A stretch of 57,461 nucleotides of DNA. It comes from an uncultured Muribaculaceae bacterium. Lineage in GTDB: Bacteria > Bacteroidota > Bacteroidia > Bacteroidales > Muribaculaceae. Within the stretch, counting starts at the first letter, position 1. Every line of letters begins with the position of its first letter. Shown here in pieces: positions 9,207 to 18,482 of this stretch. The notes below the pieces were generated by a model. The model was not told the DNA's origin and searched no databases. It saw only the letters and a list, made by a program, of their open reading frames with translations. A program made the translations under genes and the position numbers. The stretch is from the NCBI GenBank assembly GCA_947174275.1, contig CAMWIJ010000012.1, positions 1 to 57,461 on the forward strand, read 5' to 3'.

Positions 9207-9425
9207 ATGAGACTTTCTGAATTACTTGACCTCTTCACGGGTAGCGAAGCAGCCGCTGAAGATAAGCTCGGTCTCGAAGCTGCTTCGACCCACATGGTGC
9301 TCCTTACGGCACACGACCAGAACGAACCCGGATATATAGCCGGAACATCGTCGGAACTTTACGCATCTCATAATTTCAGAGACCTCGGAGTGTGGTTTGA
9401 CAACCCCGACGACGAGGCCGAATGA
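9207..9425 (+). CDS. 72-residue protein of unknown function
   Basis: A short acidic protein (MRLSELLDLFTG...NPDDEAE) with no signal peptide or membrane segment. It is supported by a position divergent from bioA, a clean ATG, neighbour-like codon use and a terminator hairpin 34 bases after its stop. The sequence has conserved-looking features such as ASTHMVLLTAHDQNEPGYIAG and NFRDLGVWFDNPDD, but I do not recognise a family. It precedes aspartate kinase but is separated from it by that terminator and a new promoter. The antisense frame (9222-9434) is judged a shadow. Confidence 0.6.
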   Translation: MRLSELLDLFTGSEAAAEDKLGLEAASTHMVLLTAHDQNEPGYIAGTSSELYASHNFRDLGVWFDNPDDEAE

Positions 9426-9459
9426 TATCCTCAAAAGTATTATAATTGAAAATAATCAG

Positions 9460-9489
9460 GGCAGATGCGCGAATTTTGTAGCATCTGCC
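9460..9489 (+). terminator. terminator after the 72-residue gene
   Basis: GGCAGATGC (9460-9468) pairs with GCATCTGCC (9481-9489) around a 12-base loop, followed by a T-rich CTCTGTTTTATT. It separates the small gene from lysC. Confidence 0.75.
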
Positions 9490-9553
9490 TCTGTTTTATT
9501 GGAAATATCTTGCTTTTTTATTGCTATTGGTGTGAAATTAATAGAAAAATGAT

Positions 9554-9561
9554 TAATTTTG
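9554..9561 (+). promoter_or_regulatory. -7 promoter element for aspartate kinase
   Basis: TAATTTTG matches TAnnTTTG, 46 bases before the lysC start. A TTGG lies at 9527-9530, giving a 23-base spacer, slightly longer than usual. No lysine-riboswitch-like structure is evident in the short leader. Confidence 0.55.
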
Positions 9562-9607
9562 CATCGCAGAAATATTATAATGTAATTTTTAACATAGAAT
9601 CTACAAA

Positions 9608-10924
9608 ATGAAAGTATTGAAGTTTGGCGGCACATCGGTTGGCTCCGCCCAGCGCATGAAAGATGTTGCCAAATTGATTAACGAACGCGGACGCAATCTC
9701 ATTGTCCTGTCTGCAATGTCAGGCACCACCAATTCTTTGGTGGAAATCGGTGATTATCTTTACAAAAAGAATATCGATGGCGCAAAGGAAACAATCAATC
9801 TCCTTGAAGCCAAGTATATGAAAACCATCGCTGAGCTTTATTCAACTAAAGAATATAAAGAGAAAGCCACCGACGCCATTAAGTCATGCTTCAATTATAT
9901 ACGTTCATTTTCGAAAGATATATTCACCATGTTTGAGGAGCGTGAAATCCTCGCTCAGGGTGAACTTATGTCGACAGCGCTGCTCAATCTCTATCTTCAG
10001 GAGACGGGTGTCAACTCCGTGCTGCTGCCCGCTCTCGAATTTATGCGCACCGACAAAAACGCAGAGGCTGACAACCAGTATATCCGCGAGAAACTGACAG
10101 CCCTGATGGAGCAATATCCCGATGCCGACCTCTTCCTGACTCAGGGATATATATGCCGCAACGCCTACGGCGAGATTGACAATCTGCAGCGTGGCGGCTC
10201 CGACCTCACCGCCTCTATAATCGGCGCCGTGCTCGAAGCCGAGGAAATAGAGATATGGACCGACATCGACGGCATGCACAACAACGACCCCCGCTTTGTC
10301 GAGGGCACCAAGCCTGTCAAGGAGCTGCATTTTGAGGAAGCCGCCGAGCTGGCTTACTTCGGCGCAAAAATCCTGCACCCCACATGCGTGCTTCCCGCCA
10401 AGCTCAACAATATTCCCGTGCGTCTGCTCAACACAATGCAGCCCGACGCCCCCGGCACTCTTATTCACAACACTTCAGAGAGCCATTGCATAAAGGCTGT
10501 GGCTGCCAAAGACAATATCACGGCAATCAAAATCAAGTCGGGACGCATGCTCCTTGCCTACGGTTTCCTCCGCAAGGTGTTTGAGATCTTCGAGACTTAC
10601 AAGACTTCTATCGACATGATTGCCACGTCAGAGGTCGGTGTTTCCGTCACAATCGACGACGAGCGCAATCTCCGCGCCATTGTCGACGACCTCAAGAAGT
10701 TCGGCACGGTGACTGTTGACCGCGACATGGTAATTATCTGTGTTGTCGGCGACCTCGAATGGCAGAACCGCGGCTTCGAGGCCAAGGCTCTCGATGCTCT
10801 GCGCGACATTCCCGTGCGTATGATTTCGTATGGCGGAAGTAACTATAACATCTCCTTCCTTGTGCGCAAGGAAGACAAGGTGGCCGCGCTCAATGCCCTG
10901 AGCGAACATCTGTTTAAAGCCTGA
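9608..10924 (+). CDS. lysC: aspartate kinase
   Basis: A 438-residue monofunctional aspartokinase that phosphorylates aspartate, the first step to lysine, threonine and methionine. The N-terminus has the kinase signature [12 protein letters not shown], followed by [11 protein letters not shown]; the aspartate-binding region includes [26 protein letters not shown]. The C-terminal part (about residues 300-438) holds ACT-type regulatory folds ([15 protein letters not shown] and [15 protein letters not shown]), suggesting feedback control by an amino acid such as lysine. No homoserine dehydrogenase is fused. The gene lies 143 bases ahead of lysA; that gap shows no clear terminator, so some co-transcription is possible. 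Confidence 0.95.
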   Translation: MKVLKFGGTSVGSAQRMKDVAKLINERGRNLIVLSAMSGTTNSLVEIGDYLYKKNIDGAKETINLLEAKYMKTIAELYSTKEYKEKATDAIKSCFNYIRSFSKDIFTMFEEREILAQGELMSTALLNLYLQETGVNSVLLPALEFMRTDKNAEADNQYIREKLTALMEQYPDADLFLTQGYICRNAYGEIDNLQRGGSDLTASIIGAVLEAEEIEIWTDIDGMHNNDPRFVEGTKPVKELHFEEAAELAYFGAKILHPTCVLPAKLNNIPVRLLNTMQPDAPGTLIHNTSESHCIKAVAAKDNITAIKIKSGRMLLAYGFLRKVFEIFETYKTSIDMIATSEVGVSVTIDDERNLRAIVDDLKKFGTVTVDRDMVIICVVGDLEWQNRGFEAKALDALRDIPVRMISYGGSNYNISFLVRKEDKVAALNALSEHLFKA

Positions 10925-11067
10925 CAAACTACGGCAGGCTGAATTGCTACAGTCGGGGGTGTGTCAGAATTTTCATGATGCACCCTCTTCTGATGAATTG
11001 GCATCGTAGCCTGTCATTAATTTTTGAAAAATATGCGCCTCTGACCGGCGCGATGATTTAGATACTT

Positions 11068-12210
11068 ATGAAATTTCCAATAGACCGATTTCAATCAATC
11101 AGGACACCGTTTTATTATTACGACCTTGATTTGCTGTCGCGTACGGTAGCGGAAGCTGCCGCGCAGACCGGCGACTCGCGTTACCACATTCATTATGCCC
11201 TGAAGGCCAATGCCAATCCGCTGGTGCTTGCGCCCATACGCGAAGCCGGCTGGGGAGTAGACTGCGTGAGCGGAAATGAGGTTGAGGCAGCTGTGGTCAA
11301 CGGCTTCTCGCCCGATTCGATAGTGTTTGCCGGAGTAGGCAAGACTGACGAGGAGATAAATTATGCTCTCGGTGTCGGCATAGGTTGCTTCAACGTGGAG
11401 TCATTGCCCGAGCTCGAAGTCATATCGGAGCTTGCATCGGCGCGTGGCGTCACAGCGAAAGTTGCCCTCCGTGTCAATCCCGATATCGACGCGCACACCC
11501 ATCACTATATCACGACGGGACTTAACGAAAACAAGTTTGGCATCGACCTGCGCATGCTTGATGACGTGGTTGACAAAGCGCTCGCTCTTCCGGGCATCAA
11601 GCTTGTCGGACTCCATTTCCACATCGGCTCTCAGCTCACCGACATGGAGCCTTACCGCATGCTCTGCGACAAGATAAATGAGCTTCAGGCTCATTTCGCC
11701 GAAAAAGGAATAACGTTCTCTTCAATAAATGTGGGCGGAGGCCTGGGCATCAATTATGAAAATCCCGATGCCGACCCCATTCCTGATTTCAAATCATATT
11801 TCGAGATTTTCCGCGAAAACCTGGAACTCGGCGAAAACCAGCAGCTTCACTTTGAACTCGGACGTTCGATTGTGGCACAATGCGGCTCGCTTATATCGAG
11901 GGTAATCTATGTCAAGAAAGGCGTGGAGAAACAGTTTGCCATCATCGATGCCGGCATGAGCGACCTGTTGCGCCCCGCGCTCTATGGCGCCCATCACAAG
12001 ATAGAAAACATATCGTCGCCCGACGCAAAAGAAGAAGTCTATGACGTGGTCGGCCCGATCTGCGAGTCATCTGACGTATTCGGCAAAGACGAAAAACTGC
12101 CAGCACTCCACCGTGGTTCACTCGTAGCCCTCCGCAGTGCCGGAGCCTACGGCGAGACAATGGCATCGCGCTACAACCTGCGCGCACTCCCCTCAAGCAT
12201 CGCGTTCTGA
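11068..12210 (+). CDS. lysA: diaminopimelate decarboxylase
   Basis: The final enzyme of lysine synthesis, a PLP fold-type III decarboxylase of 380 residues. Motifs: the Schiff-base lysine in HYALKANANP (about residue 47), the barrel strand VALRVNPDIDAHTH, HFHIGSQ, the phosphate loop NVGGGLGINY, ELGRSIVA, and the substrate Cys and Tyr region GPICESSDVFGKD...GAYGETMAS near the C-terminus. It is shorter than the roughly 415-residue enzymes of proteobacteria but normal for Bacteroidetes. It follows lysC and ends before a perfect 19-bp hairpin shared with the Dabb gene. Confidence 0.95.
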   Translation: MKFPIDRFQSIRTPFYYYDLDLLSRTVAEAAAQTGDSRYHIHYALKANANPLVLAPIREAGWGVDCVSGNEVEAAVVNGFSPDSIVFAGVGKTDEEINYALGVGIGCFNVESLPELEVISELASARGVTAKVALRVNPDIDAHTHHYITTGLNENKFGIDLRMLDDVVDKALALPGIKLVGLHFHIGSQLTDMEPYRMLCDKINELQAHFAEKGITFSSINVGGGLGINYENPDADPIPDFKSYFEIFRENLELGENQQLHFELGRSIVAQCGSLISRVIYVKKGVEKQFAIIDAGMSDLLRPALYGAHHKIENISSPDAKEEVYDVVGPICESSDVFGKDEKLPALHRGSLVALRSAGAYGETMASRYNLRALPSSIAF

Positions 12211-12231
12211 GCATATTTTACGATATAAAAA

Positions 12232-12276
12232 ACATCAGCGCGCCACAATGCATCGGTCATTGTGGCGCGCTGATGT
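12232..12276. terminator. bidirectional hairpin, 19-bp perfect GC-rich stem
   Basis: Arms 12232-12250 and 12258-12276 are exact reverse complements around CATCGGT. It lies between the convergent lysA (+) and Dabb (-) genes and has A-rich sequence on its left side. Confidence 0.85.
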
Positions 12277-12291
12277 CTTCAGTGTGAAATA

Positions 12292-12585
12292 TCACACAGT
12301 GTAGTCGACGCAGGCGCGTGACTCCTTGCAGCCGGCTATTATTCCTGCTGCGGCCACATGGGCGGGGTGTTTGGCGTAGATGTCTACATCGGCGAGGGTG
12401 TCGACGATGGCTGTCAGCACCACGTCCCATGTCTCGGCGGGGTTTTCGTTGATGCCCACCTCAATCGAGTGGAGCACATCGATCTGTGCCGGCAGAGCCT
12501 CAAGAGCCGCCTTGAAGCGCAATGCTGCGTCGCGGCGCTCTTCGTCGCTGCCTTTGAGTTTGAATGTCACTATATGTTTTACCAT
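12292..12585 (-). CDS. Dabb family protein (dimeric alpha/beta barrel)
   Basis: A 97-residue protein with the start MVKHIVTFKLK and the pattern of the stress-responsive A/B barrel domain (EVGINENP...WDVVLTAIVDTLADVDIYAKHPAHV). Proteins of this type form dimeric ferredoxin-like barrels; roles range from polyketide cyclisation to unknown stress functions, so the reaction cannot be named. It starts 29 bases after the ABC-F gene and is probably co-transcribed with it. Confidence 0.85.
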   Translation of the reverse strand: MVKHIVTFKLKGSDEERRDAALRFKAALEALPAQIDVLHSIEVGINENPAETWDVVLTAIVDTLADVDIYAKHPAHVAAAGIIAGCKESRACVDYTV

Positions 12586-12614
12586 TTTAATTGGAATTTT
12601 TTGGTTGCAGGTTA

Positions 12615-14240
<1,626 letters not shown>

Positions 14241-14273
14241 TTATAAGTCGTTATCCGTTAAAAAAATCACCCG

Positions 14274-14281
14274 CAAAGGTA
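14274..14281 (-). promoter_or_regulatory. -7 promoter element for the ABC-F gene
   Basis: The minus strand reads TACCTTTG, 46 bases ahead of the ABC-F start. The -33 region at the right distance would fall inside the palindrome at 14293-14318 (TTTCGG), so promoter and upstream terminator overlap. Confidence 0.55.
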
Positions 14282-14292
14282 CAAAAAAATTA

Positions 14293-14318
14293 CGTCATTC
14301 CGAAATTTCGGAATGACG
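14293..14318 (-). terminator. 26-bp perfect palindrome with T tract, terminator of trkH-trkA
   Basis: CGTCATTCCGAAA is followed directly by its exact reverse complement. On the minus strand the palindrome is followed by TAATTTTTTT, the classic intrinsic terminator layout, 55 bases after the trkA stop. Confidence 0.85.
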
Positions 14319-14372
14319 CCTGTAAGTATATCGATGTATTTACGTCAGGAAACAGTCTGCAGTCATTGTCTC

Positions 14373-15062
14373 TTAGTTGATGTAGCGGCACAGGTTGCGG
14401 TAGTTGCGTGTCGAGCCGAAGCATGTGAAAATGTCGCCATCTTCAACTTTGAGCGTGTCGTCGTTGATGTCGAGCATGCGCTGCGCCTGATAGTCGATGC
14501 CGAGCATGTTGCTTTTCGTCACCGGACGTGTGGCTGCGATGAGTTTCAGTCCGAAGGCGCGGTCTGTGGTTATATCGCCGTATGACATTCCGAAGAAATA
14601 TTCCGGCGCCTTGAAGTTGAGCACATAGTAATCTTTGTCGACACACAGAGCGTCGACGTGGGCGCCGAGTTCCATCTCGTAGGTCAGGTCGTGGGCGGCG
14701 CGCTGCTCCGGGGTCAGTATACGGTCTACTTTAAGCCCCTGGAGTATTGACTCGTGGAGTTCGTCAATGGCCCGGGCGTAGATTTTTCCGGCCCCGATTT
14801 TTTTCAGCAACGCGACAGTCTTGACCGATGCGCCGAAGTTCTCGCCGATGGCAACGATGATAAGGTCGACATTTTTCAGCGGCAGGGCATTGAGCGACTG
14901 CTCGTCGGTGGAGTCGATTATATATGCGGTGGATATATAGTCTTTTACCGCCTCGACCTTGTGGTCGGAGATATCGGCTCCTATCACCTCGTGACCCATG
15001 TCGGTGAGGTCGATGGCAAGATTGGTTCCATAAATTCCGAGTCCGATTATCAGGTATCGCAT
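14373..15062 (-). CDS. trkA: TrkA/KtrA-type potassium uptake regulatory subunit
   Basis: A 229-residue cytoplasmic protein with an N-terminal RCK Rossmann fold (YLIIGLGIYGTNLAIDL dinucleotide loop, GADISD acidic strand end) and a C-terminal RCK_C domain (about 140-229). There is only one such pair, as in KtrA rather than the double E. coli TrkA. These subunits bind NAD(H) or adenine nucleotides and gate a TrkH/KtrB channel subunit. It begins 40 bases after the trkH-like gene, so the two form an operon that ends at the palindrome 14293-14318. Confidence 0.9.
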   Translation of the reverse strand: MRYLIIGLGIYGTNLAIDLTDMGHEVIGADISDHKVEAVKDYISTAYIIDSTDEQSLNALPLKNVDLIIVAIGENFGASVKTVALLKKIGAGKIYARAIDELHESILQGLKVDRILTPEQRAAHDLTYEMELGAHVDALCVDKDYYVLNFKAPEYFFGMSYGDITTDRAFGLKLIAATRPVTKSNMLGIDYQAQRMLDINDDTLKVEDGDIFTCFGSTRNYRNLCRYIN

Positions 15063-15102
15063 TGCTACAGATGTTAATAGTGGTTGTTATATTCGGTGTA
15101 TG

Positions 15103-16962
15103 TCAGTTGATTATTACGTTGTCGACGGGATATTTTACCGGAGCGTCATTGCGCTGTCCGGCAAAACCGATGAGCATGGAGATGATGCCTACGCGACCGA
15201 GAAACATGGCCGTGCAGAGCAATATCTTCGACGGGTCGCCCAGTTGCTCGGTGACGCCGAGCGAGCTTCCTACCGTAAACAGTGCCGAGGCCGCCTCATA
15301 GAGAAGCGCCTTTACCGGAAGTGACGGCTCCAATGCCACCAGCACCATGGAGTAGAATACGTATGCGAGTATCGAAAGCGTCACGACGGCGCATGCACGC
15401 CTTACGGAGTCGTAGGCTATGGTGCGGTTGTAGACCACAACGCGCTGCTTGCCCGTTATCGCCGATTTCAGTTCAAGCAATATCACGGCGAGGGTGTTCA
15501 CTTTTATTCCGCCGGCTGTCGACTGCGAGCCGCCTCCTATCCACATCAGCACGGCCATCATTATGATGGTGATGTTGAGAAATCCGGCCGGATTGACTGA
15601 CGAGAAACCGGAGCTTCGGGGCACGAACGAGTTGAATACCGACTGCACGATTTTGTCATACAGGCTCATTCCTGCCAGTGAATTGTCATATTCGAATATG
15701 AAAAACAGCGCGGCCGACAATGCGAATATGACAATGGTCGTGAGCATGGCTATCTTTGTGTTCATGTCATAGATATGTGCCGCTCCACGCAGATGACGTC
15801 CGTTGTCAAGCAGGCGGTTGCGAACACGCCGCAGATAGCGGAAAAACGCTGTCTTGAAATTCACAAGTATCGGGAAACCGATGCCTCCGGCAAATATCAG
15901 CATGGAGGCTATGATATAGATTGACTGGTTGGAATGCAGAAGCGCCGGATTTGACAGCCCTCCCTCTATGTTGGAGAAGCCTGCGTTGCAGAACGCCGAC
16001 AGCGAATGAAATCCGGAGAATATCAGTTCATCCTCCAGACTCATTCCGAGTGTGCCGTGCACGCTGAGGAAAATCGCCACCGCACCCGCGAGCTCTATGA
16101 CAAGCGTGAAGCCGAGTATATAAAGCAGGGTCGACAGCACGGAGTTGATGGTCTTGGAGTAAATCATGTCTTTCACCACCACCTGCGAATAAACCGAATT
16201 GTTGCCGGTGAAGAACAGCGCGAAGAAACTTGTGAATGTCATGACCCCGAGGCCGCCGATCTGTATCATCAGCGACAGCACGAGCAGACCGAATGGCGTG
16301 AACGTGGCCGATACGTCAATCGGCGTCAGGCCCGTGATGCACACTGCCGATGTCGACACGAACAGTGAGTCGATATACTGTATGCCTCCGACCGTGCATT
16401 TCGGCATCATCAGAATGAACGAGCCTATGACGATAAAAAACAGGAAACTCGTGGCGAGCATCAGCGACGGATTGATTTTGCGGTCGACCACTTTGTTGAG
16501 TCCGTAGCTGAATTCCACCACAGCGTAGGCGCCTACAATCGGATAGATGAACCAATGGCTGTAGAGCAGTTTCTCCAGTATCGGTATCCACGGCGCTTCC
16601 GGACGCGGATAGAGCAGCGCCGGCAAAGTGAGAAGTATCGCGCAGTCGACAATCCATTTGAGTATGCGCGCATCGCGCTTCGTCTCCTTAGGCGTCAGGA
16701 TTATGCCGGTAAGCACGCGGATGATGAACACAATCTGGCACGCGCGTATTATATGCCTGATATGTGCGGCGTCTGTGGCGTTATGGTCAAACCCTAAAAG
16801 CACCGCACCCGAAATGATGCATATCACCGACGCCAAAAACGCCAGCACATCAAGCGCACGCGATACAAAACGTATGCCCGGCTGAAACTTGATTACAAAG
16901 CGGTTGTAACTGTAGCTCCAGTCGCGCATCTTCTGTCGTATGCCTCTTTTGCGCCTTGACAT
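15103..16962 (-). CDS. trkH: TrkH/KtrB-type potassium transporter
   Basis: A 619-residue inner-membrane protein with many hydrophobic segments. The pore-lining repeats of the SKT superfamily are visible: FVSTSAVCITGLTPID, SAFCNAGFSNIEGG, IGGGSQSTAGGIKVNTL and ALFTVGSSLGVTEQLG, each with the selectivity-filter glycine. The N-terminal 100 residues add extra membrane segments (FLASVICIISGAVLLGF) not present in short KtrB proteins. Partner of the downstream trkA gene. It moves K+ (with Na+ or H+) into the cell under gating by the RCK subunit. Confidence 0.93.
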   Translation of the reverse strand: MSRRKRGIRQKMRDWSYSYNRFVIKFQPGIRFVSRALDVLAFLASVICIISGAVLLGFDHNATDAAHIRHIIRACQIVFIIRVLTGIILTPKETKRDARILKWIVDCAILLTLPALLYPRPEAPWIPILEKLLYSHWFIYPIVGAYAVVEFSYGLNKVVDRKINPSLMLATSFLFFIVIGSFILMMPKCTVGGIQYIDSLFVSTSAVCITGLTPIDVSATFTPFGLLVLSLMIQIGGLGVMTFTSFFALFFTGNNSVYSQVVVKDMIYSKTINSVLSTLLYILGFTLVIELAGAVAIFLSVHGTLGMSLEDELIFSGFHSLSAFCNAGFSNIEGGLSNPALLHSNQSIYIIASMLIFAGGIGFPILVNFKTAFFRYLRRVRNRLLDNGRHLRGAAHIYDMNTKIAMLTTIVIFALSAALFFIFEYDNSLAGMSLYDKIVQSVFNSFVPRSSGFSSVNPAGFLNITIIMMAVLMWIGGGSQSTAGGIKVNTLAVILLELKSAITGKQRVVVYNRTIAYDSVRRACAVVTLSILAYVFYSMVLVALEPSLPVKALLYEAASALFTVGSSLGVTEQLGDPSKILLCTAMFLGRVGIISMLIGFAGQRNDAPVKYPVDNVIIN

Positions 16963-16983
16963 TCGGTCTATATGCTTATTATA

Positions 16984-17028
16984 AGAGGGTGTATCGTTGC
17001 TGCAGATGCATGCCGTGATACGCCCTCT
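16984..17028 (-). terminator. hairpin after the DUF4923 gene
   Basis: AGAGGGTGTATC (16984-16995) pairs with GATACGCCCTCT (17017-17028) with one G-T wobble and a 21-base loop. It lies between the DUF4923 stop and the trkH start on the minus strand. Confidence 0.55.
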
Positions 17029-17056
17029 GTGATATCATTACGAAGGTTGATGCCGT

Positions 17057-17692
17057 TTATTTCTTTTTAAGACTGACACCTATATTTAATCCGTCATAGG
17101 AATTAATGACATCGGAGGCAGTCTTTAACGTGGCGTTTCCGGAAATCGAAGCTACGGTTTCCGCAAGTTTCATGAGCTTCTGGGCATCGAAGGTGAGTGT
17201 GATGCCTGTAGCCTGCTTTTCGGCGTAAGCGTTGATGCTGCCTGCAGGTATCTTGCCGAGAGCCTTGATGTTGAATTTGAACATATCGTTTTCAATCGGC
17301 TCGACTGTGCCTCTTACTGTGAGGCGTGCGGTCTTTGCCACGAATGTCGAGTCGGTGCCGAATTCAATTGTCAGATTGTCCATGCCTGCCTTTGAGTAAT
17401 ATGGCTTAAGCTTGTTGACGATAGTGGTCGAAGCTGCAATGCCGCCGGCTTTCTGCAGCAGATTGTCGCTGGTGAAAGTTACTGCCGGCTGCTGGTAGGC
17501 CCATTGACCGACGAGGTCTTTATACTCCACTTTGGAAGAAGTGAGAGTGTTGACAATACCGGTGACAATGTCGGCGGCTCCGCCTCCGCTTCCGGAAGAT
17601 GCGCCCTTGAGGATATCTTTCAGATCGAATGCCGACACTGAAAGTATTCCGAGCATGGCCATCATGAAGATATAGCTTATACGTTTTTTCAT
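17057..17692 (-). CDS. DUF4923-like secreted protein
   Basis: A 211-residue protein with a signal peptide (MKKRISYIFMMAMLGILSVSAF) and a glycine/serine-rich stretch (GASSGSGGG) before the mature domain. The mature part contains VGQWAYQQPAV and repeated strand-like segments and ends in basic KKK. This resembles DUF4923/lipocalin-like envelope proteins of Bacteroidales, whose role is unknown. It is the last gene after recQ and ftsE (45-base gap), followed by a hairpin. A lipid- or ligand-binding role would be a guess. Confidence 0.7.
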   Translation of the reverse strand: MKKRISYIFMMAMLGILSVSAFDLKDILKGASSGSGGGAADIVTGIVNTLTSSKVEYKDLVGQWAYQQPAVTFTSDNLLQKAGGIAASTTIVNKLKPYYSKAGMDNLTIEFGTDSTFVAKTARLTVRGTVEPIENDMFKFNIKALGKIPAGSINAYAEKQATGITLTFDAQKLMKLAETVASISGNATLKTASDVINSYDGLNIGVSLKKK

Positions 17693-17737
17693 AATTTGTC
17701 TTTAATATTCAGTTTTATATTTCAGTTGAGGGTTGGT

Positions 17738-18460
17738 TCAGCCGTTGGTCTCATTCTCCGCTACCGGAAGCATTTCACCGGCCGGAGTCTTGTGGCTCTG
17801 CTCGATTATCTGCTTGTCGATGCAGTGATATACCTTTCCCGGAAATTCTTCGAGAAAACCGTGGTTGTGGGTAGCCATAATGACGGCGGTGCCTGAGGCG
17901 GCTATGGCCTGCAGCGAATTGACAATCTGTCGGGCCGTGTCGGGGTCAAGGTTGCCGGTAGGCTCGTCGGCAAGTATAAGGCGGGGCTTGTTGAGGAGCG
18001 CCCGTGCTATCACGATGCGCTGCTGTTCGCCGCCCGACAGCTCGTGCGGCATCTTATATGACTTGTTGAGCATGCCGACCTCTTTGAGCACCTCCTCTAT
18101 GCGCCTTTCGATTTCGTTCTTGTCCTTCCAGCCTGTGGCCCGGAGCACGAAGAGCAGATTGTCATAGACAGTGCGGTCGGTAAGCAGCTGGAAGTCCTGA
18201 AAAACTATTCCTATCTGGCGGCGCAGATAGGGGATATCCTTGCGTCGCAGACGGCGCAGATCATAGTCAAACACACGGGCCTCGCCGTTCTCTATGCCGA
18301 TTTCGGCATAGATGGTTTTCAGCAGAGAGCTTTTCCCTGAGCCGACTTTGCCTATGAGAAACACAAACTGTCCCTCTTCAATCTCGAAACTGACCCTTTT
18401 GAGCACAACCAGCTCTTTGCGCAGTATCTCGACGTTGTCATACTTTAATATTGTTGCCAT
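17738..18460 (-). CDS. ftsE: FtsE-like ABC transporter ATP-binding protein
   Basis: A 240-residue single ABC ATPase: Walker A GKVGSGKSSL (about 37-46), Q-loop VFQDFQLL, signature LSGGEQQR, Walker B LILADEPTGNLDP and switch histidine MATHNHG. The sequence around VSFEIEEGQFVFLIG and the short length fit FtsE, the ATPase that with FtsX controls peptidoglycan hydrolysis at division. No ftsX is adjacent; recQ lies 22 bases upstream. A LolD/MacB-type ATPase is the main alternative. The C-terminal tail beyond the ABC core (about 25 residues) is polar and not conserved. Confidence 0.85.
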   Translation of the reverse strand: MATILKYDNVEILRKELVVLKRVSFEIEEGQFVFLIGKVGSGKSSLLKTIYAEIGIENGEARVFDYDLRRLRRKDIPYLRRQIGIVFQDFQLLTDRTVYDNLLFVLRATGWKDKNEIERRIEEVLKEVGMLNKSYKMPHELSGGEQQRIVIARALLNKPRLILADEPTGNLDPDTARQIVNSLQAIAASGTAVIMATHNHGFLEEFPGKVYHCIDKQIIEQSHKTPAGEMLPVAENETNG

Positions 18461-18482
18461 CTGTCTCTGCCCCGGTTTTATA

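Noticed and set aside
9490..9607. Lysine riboswitch ahead of aspartate kinase
   Set aside because: The leader after the -7 element is only about 40 bases; no room for the roughly 170-base lysine aptamer.
10925..11067. Terminator between lysC and lysA
   Set aside because: Several short inverted matches exist but none gives a stable stem with a T tract.
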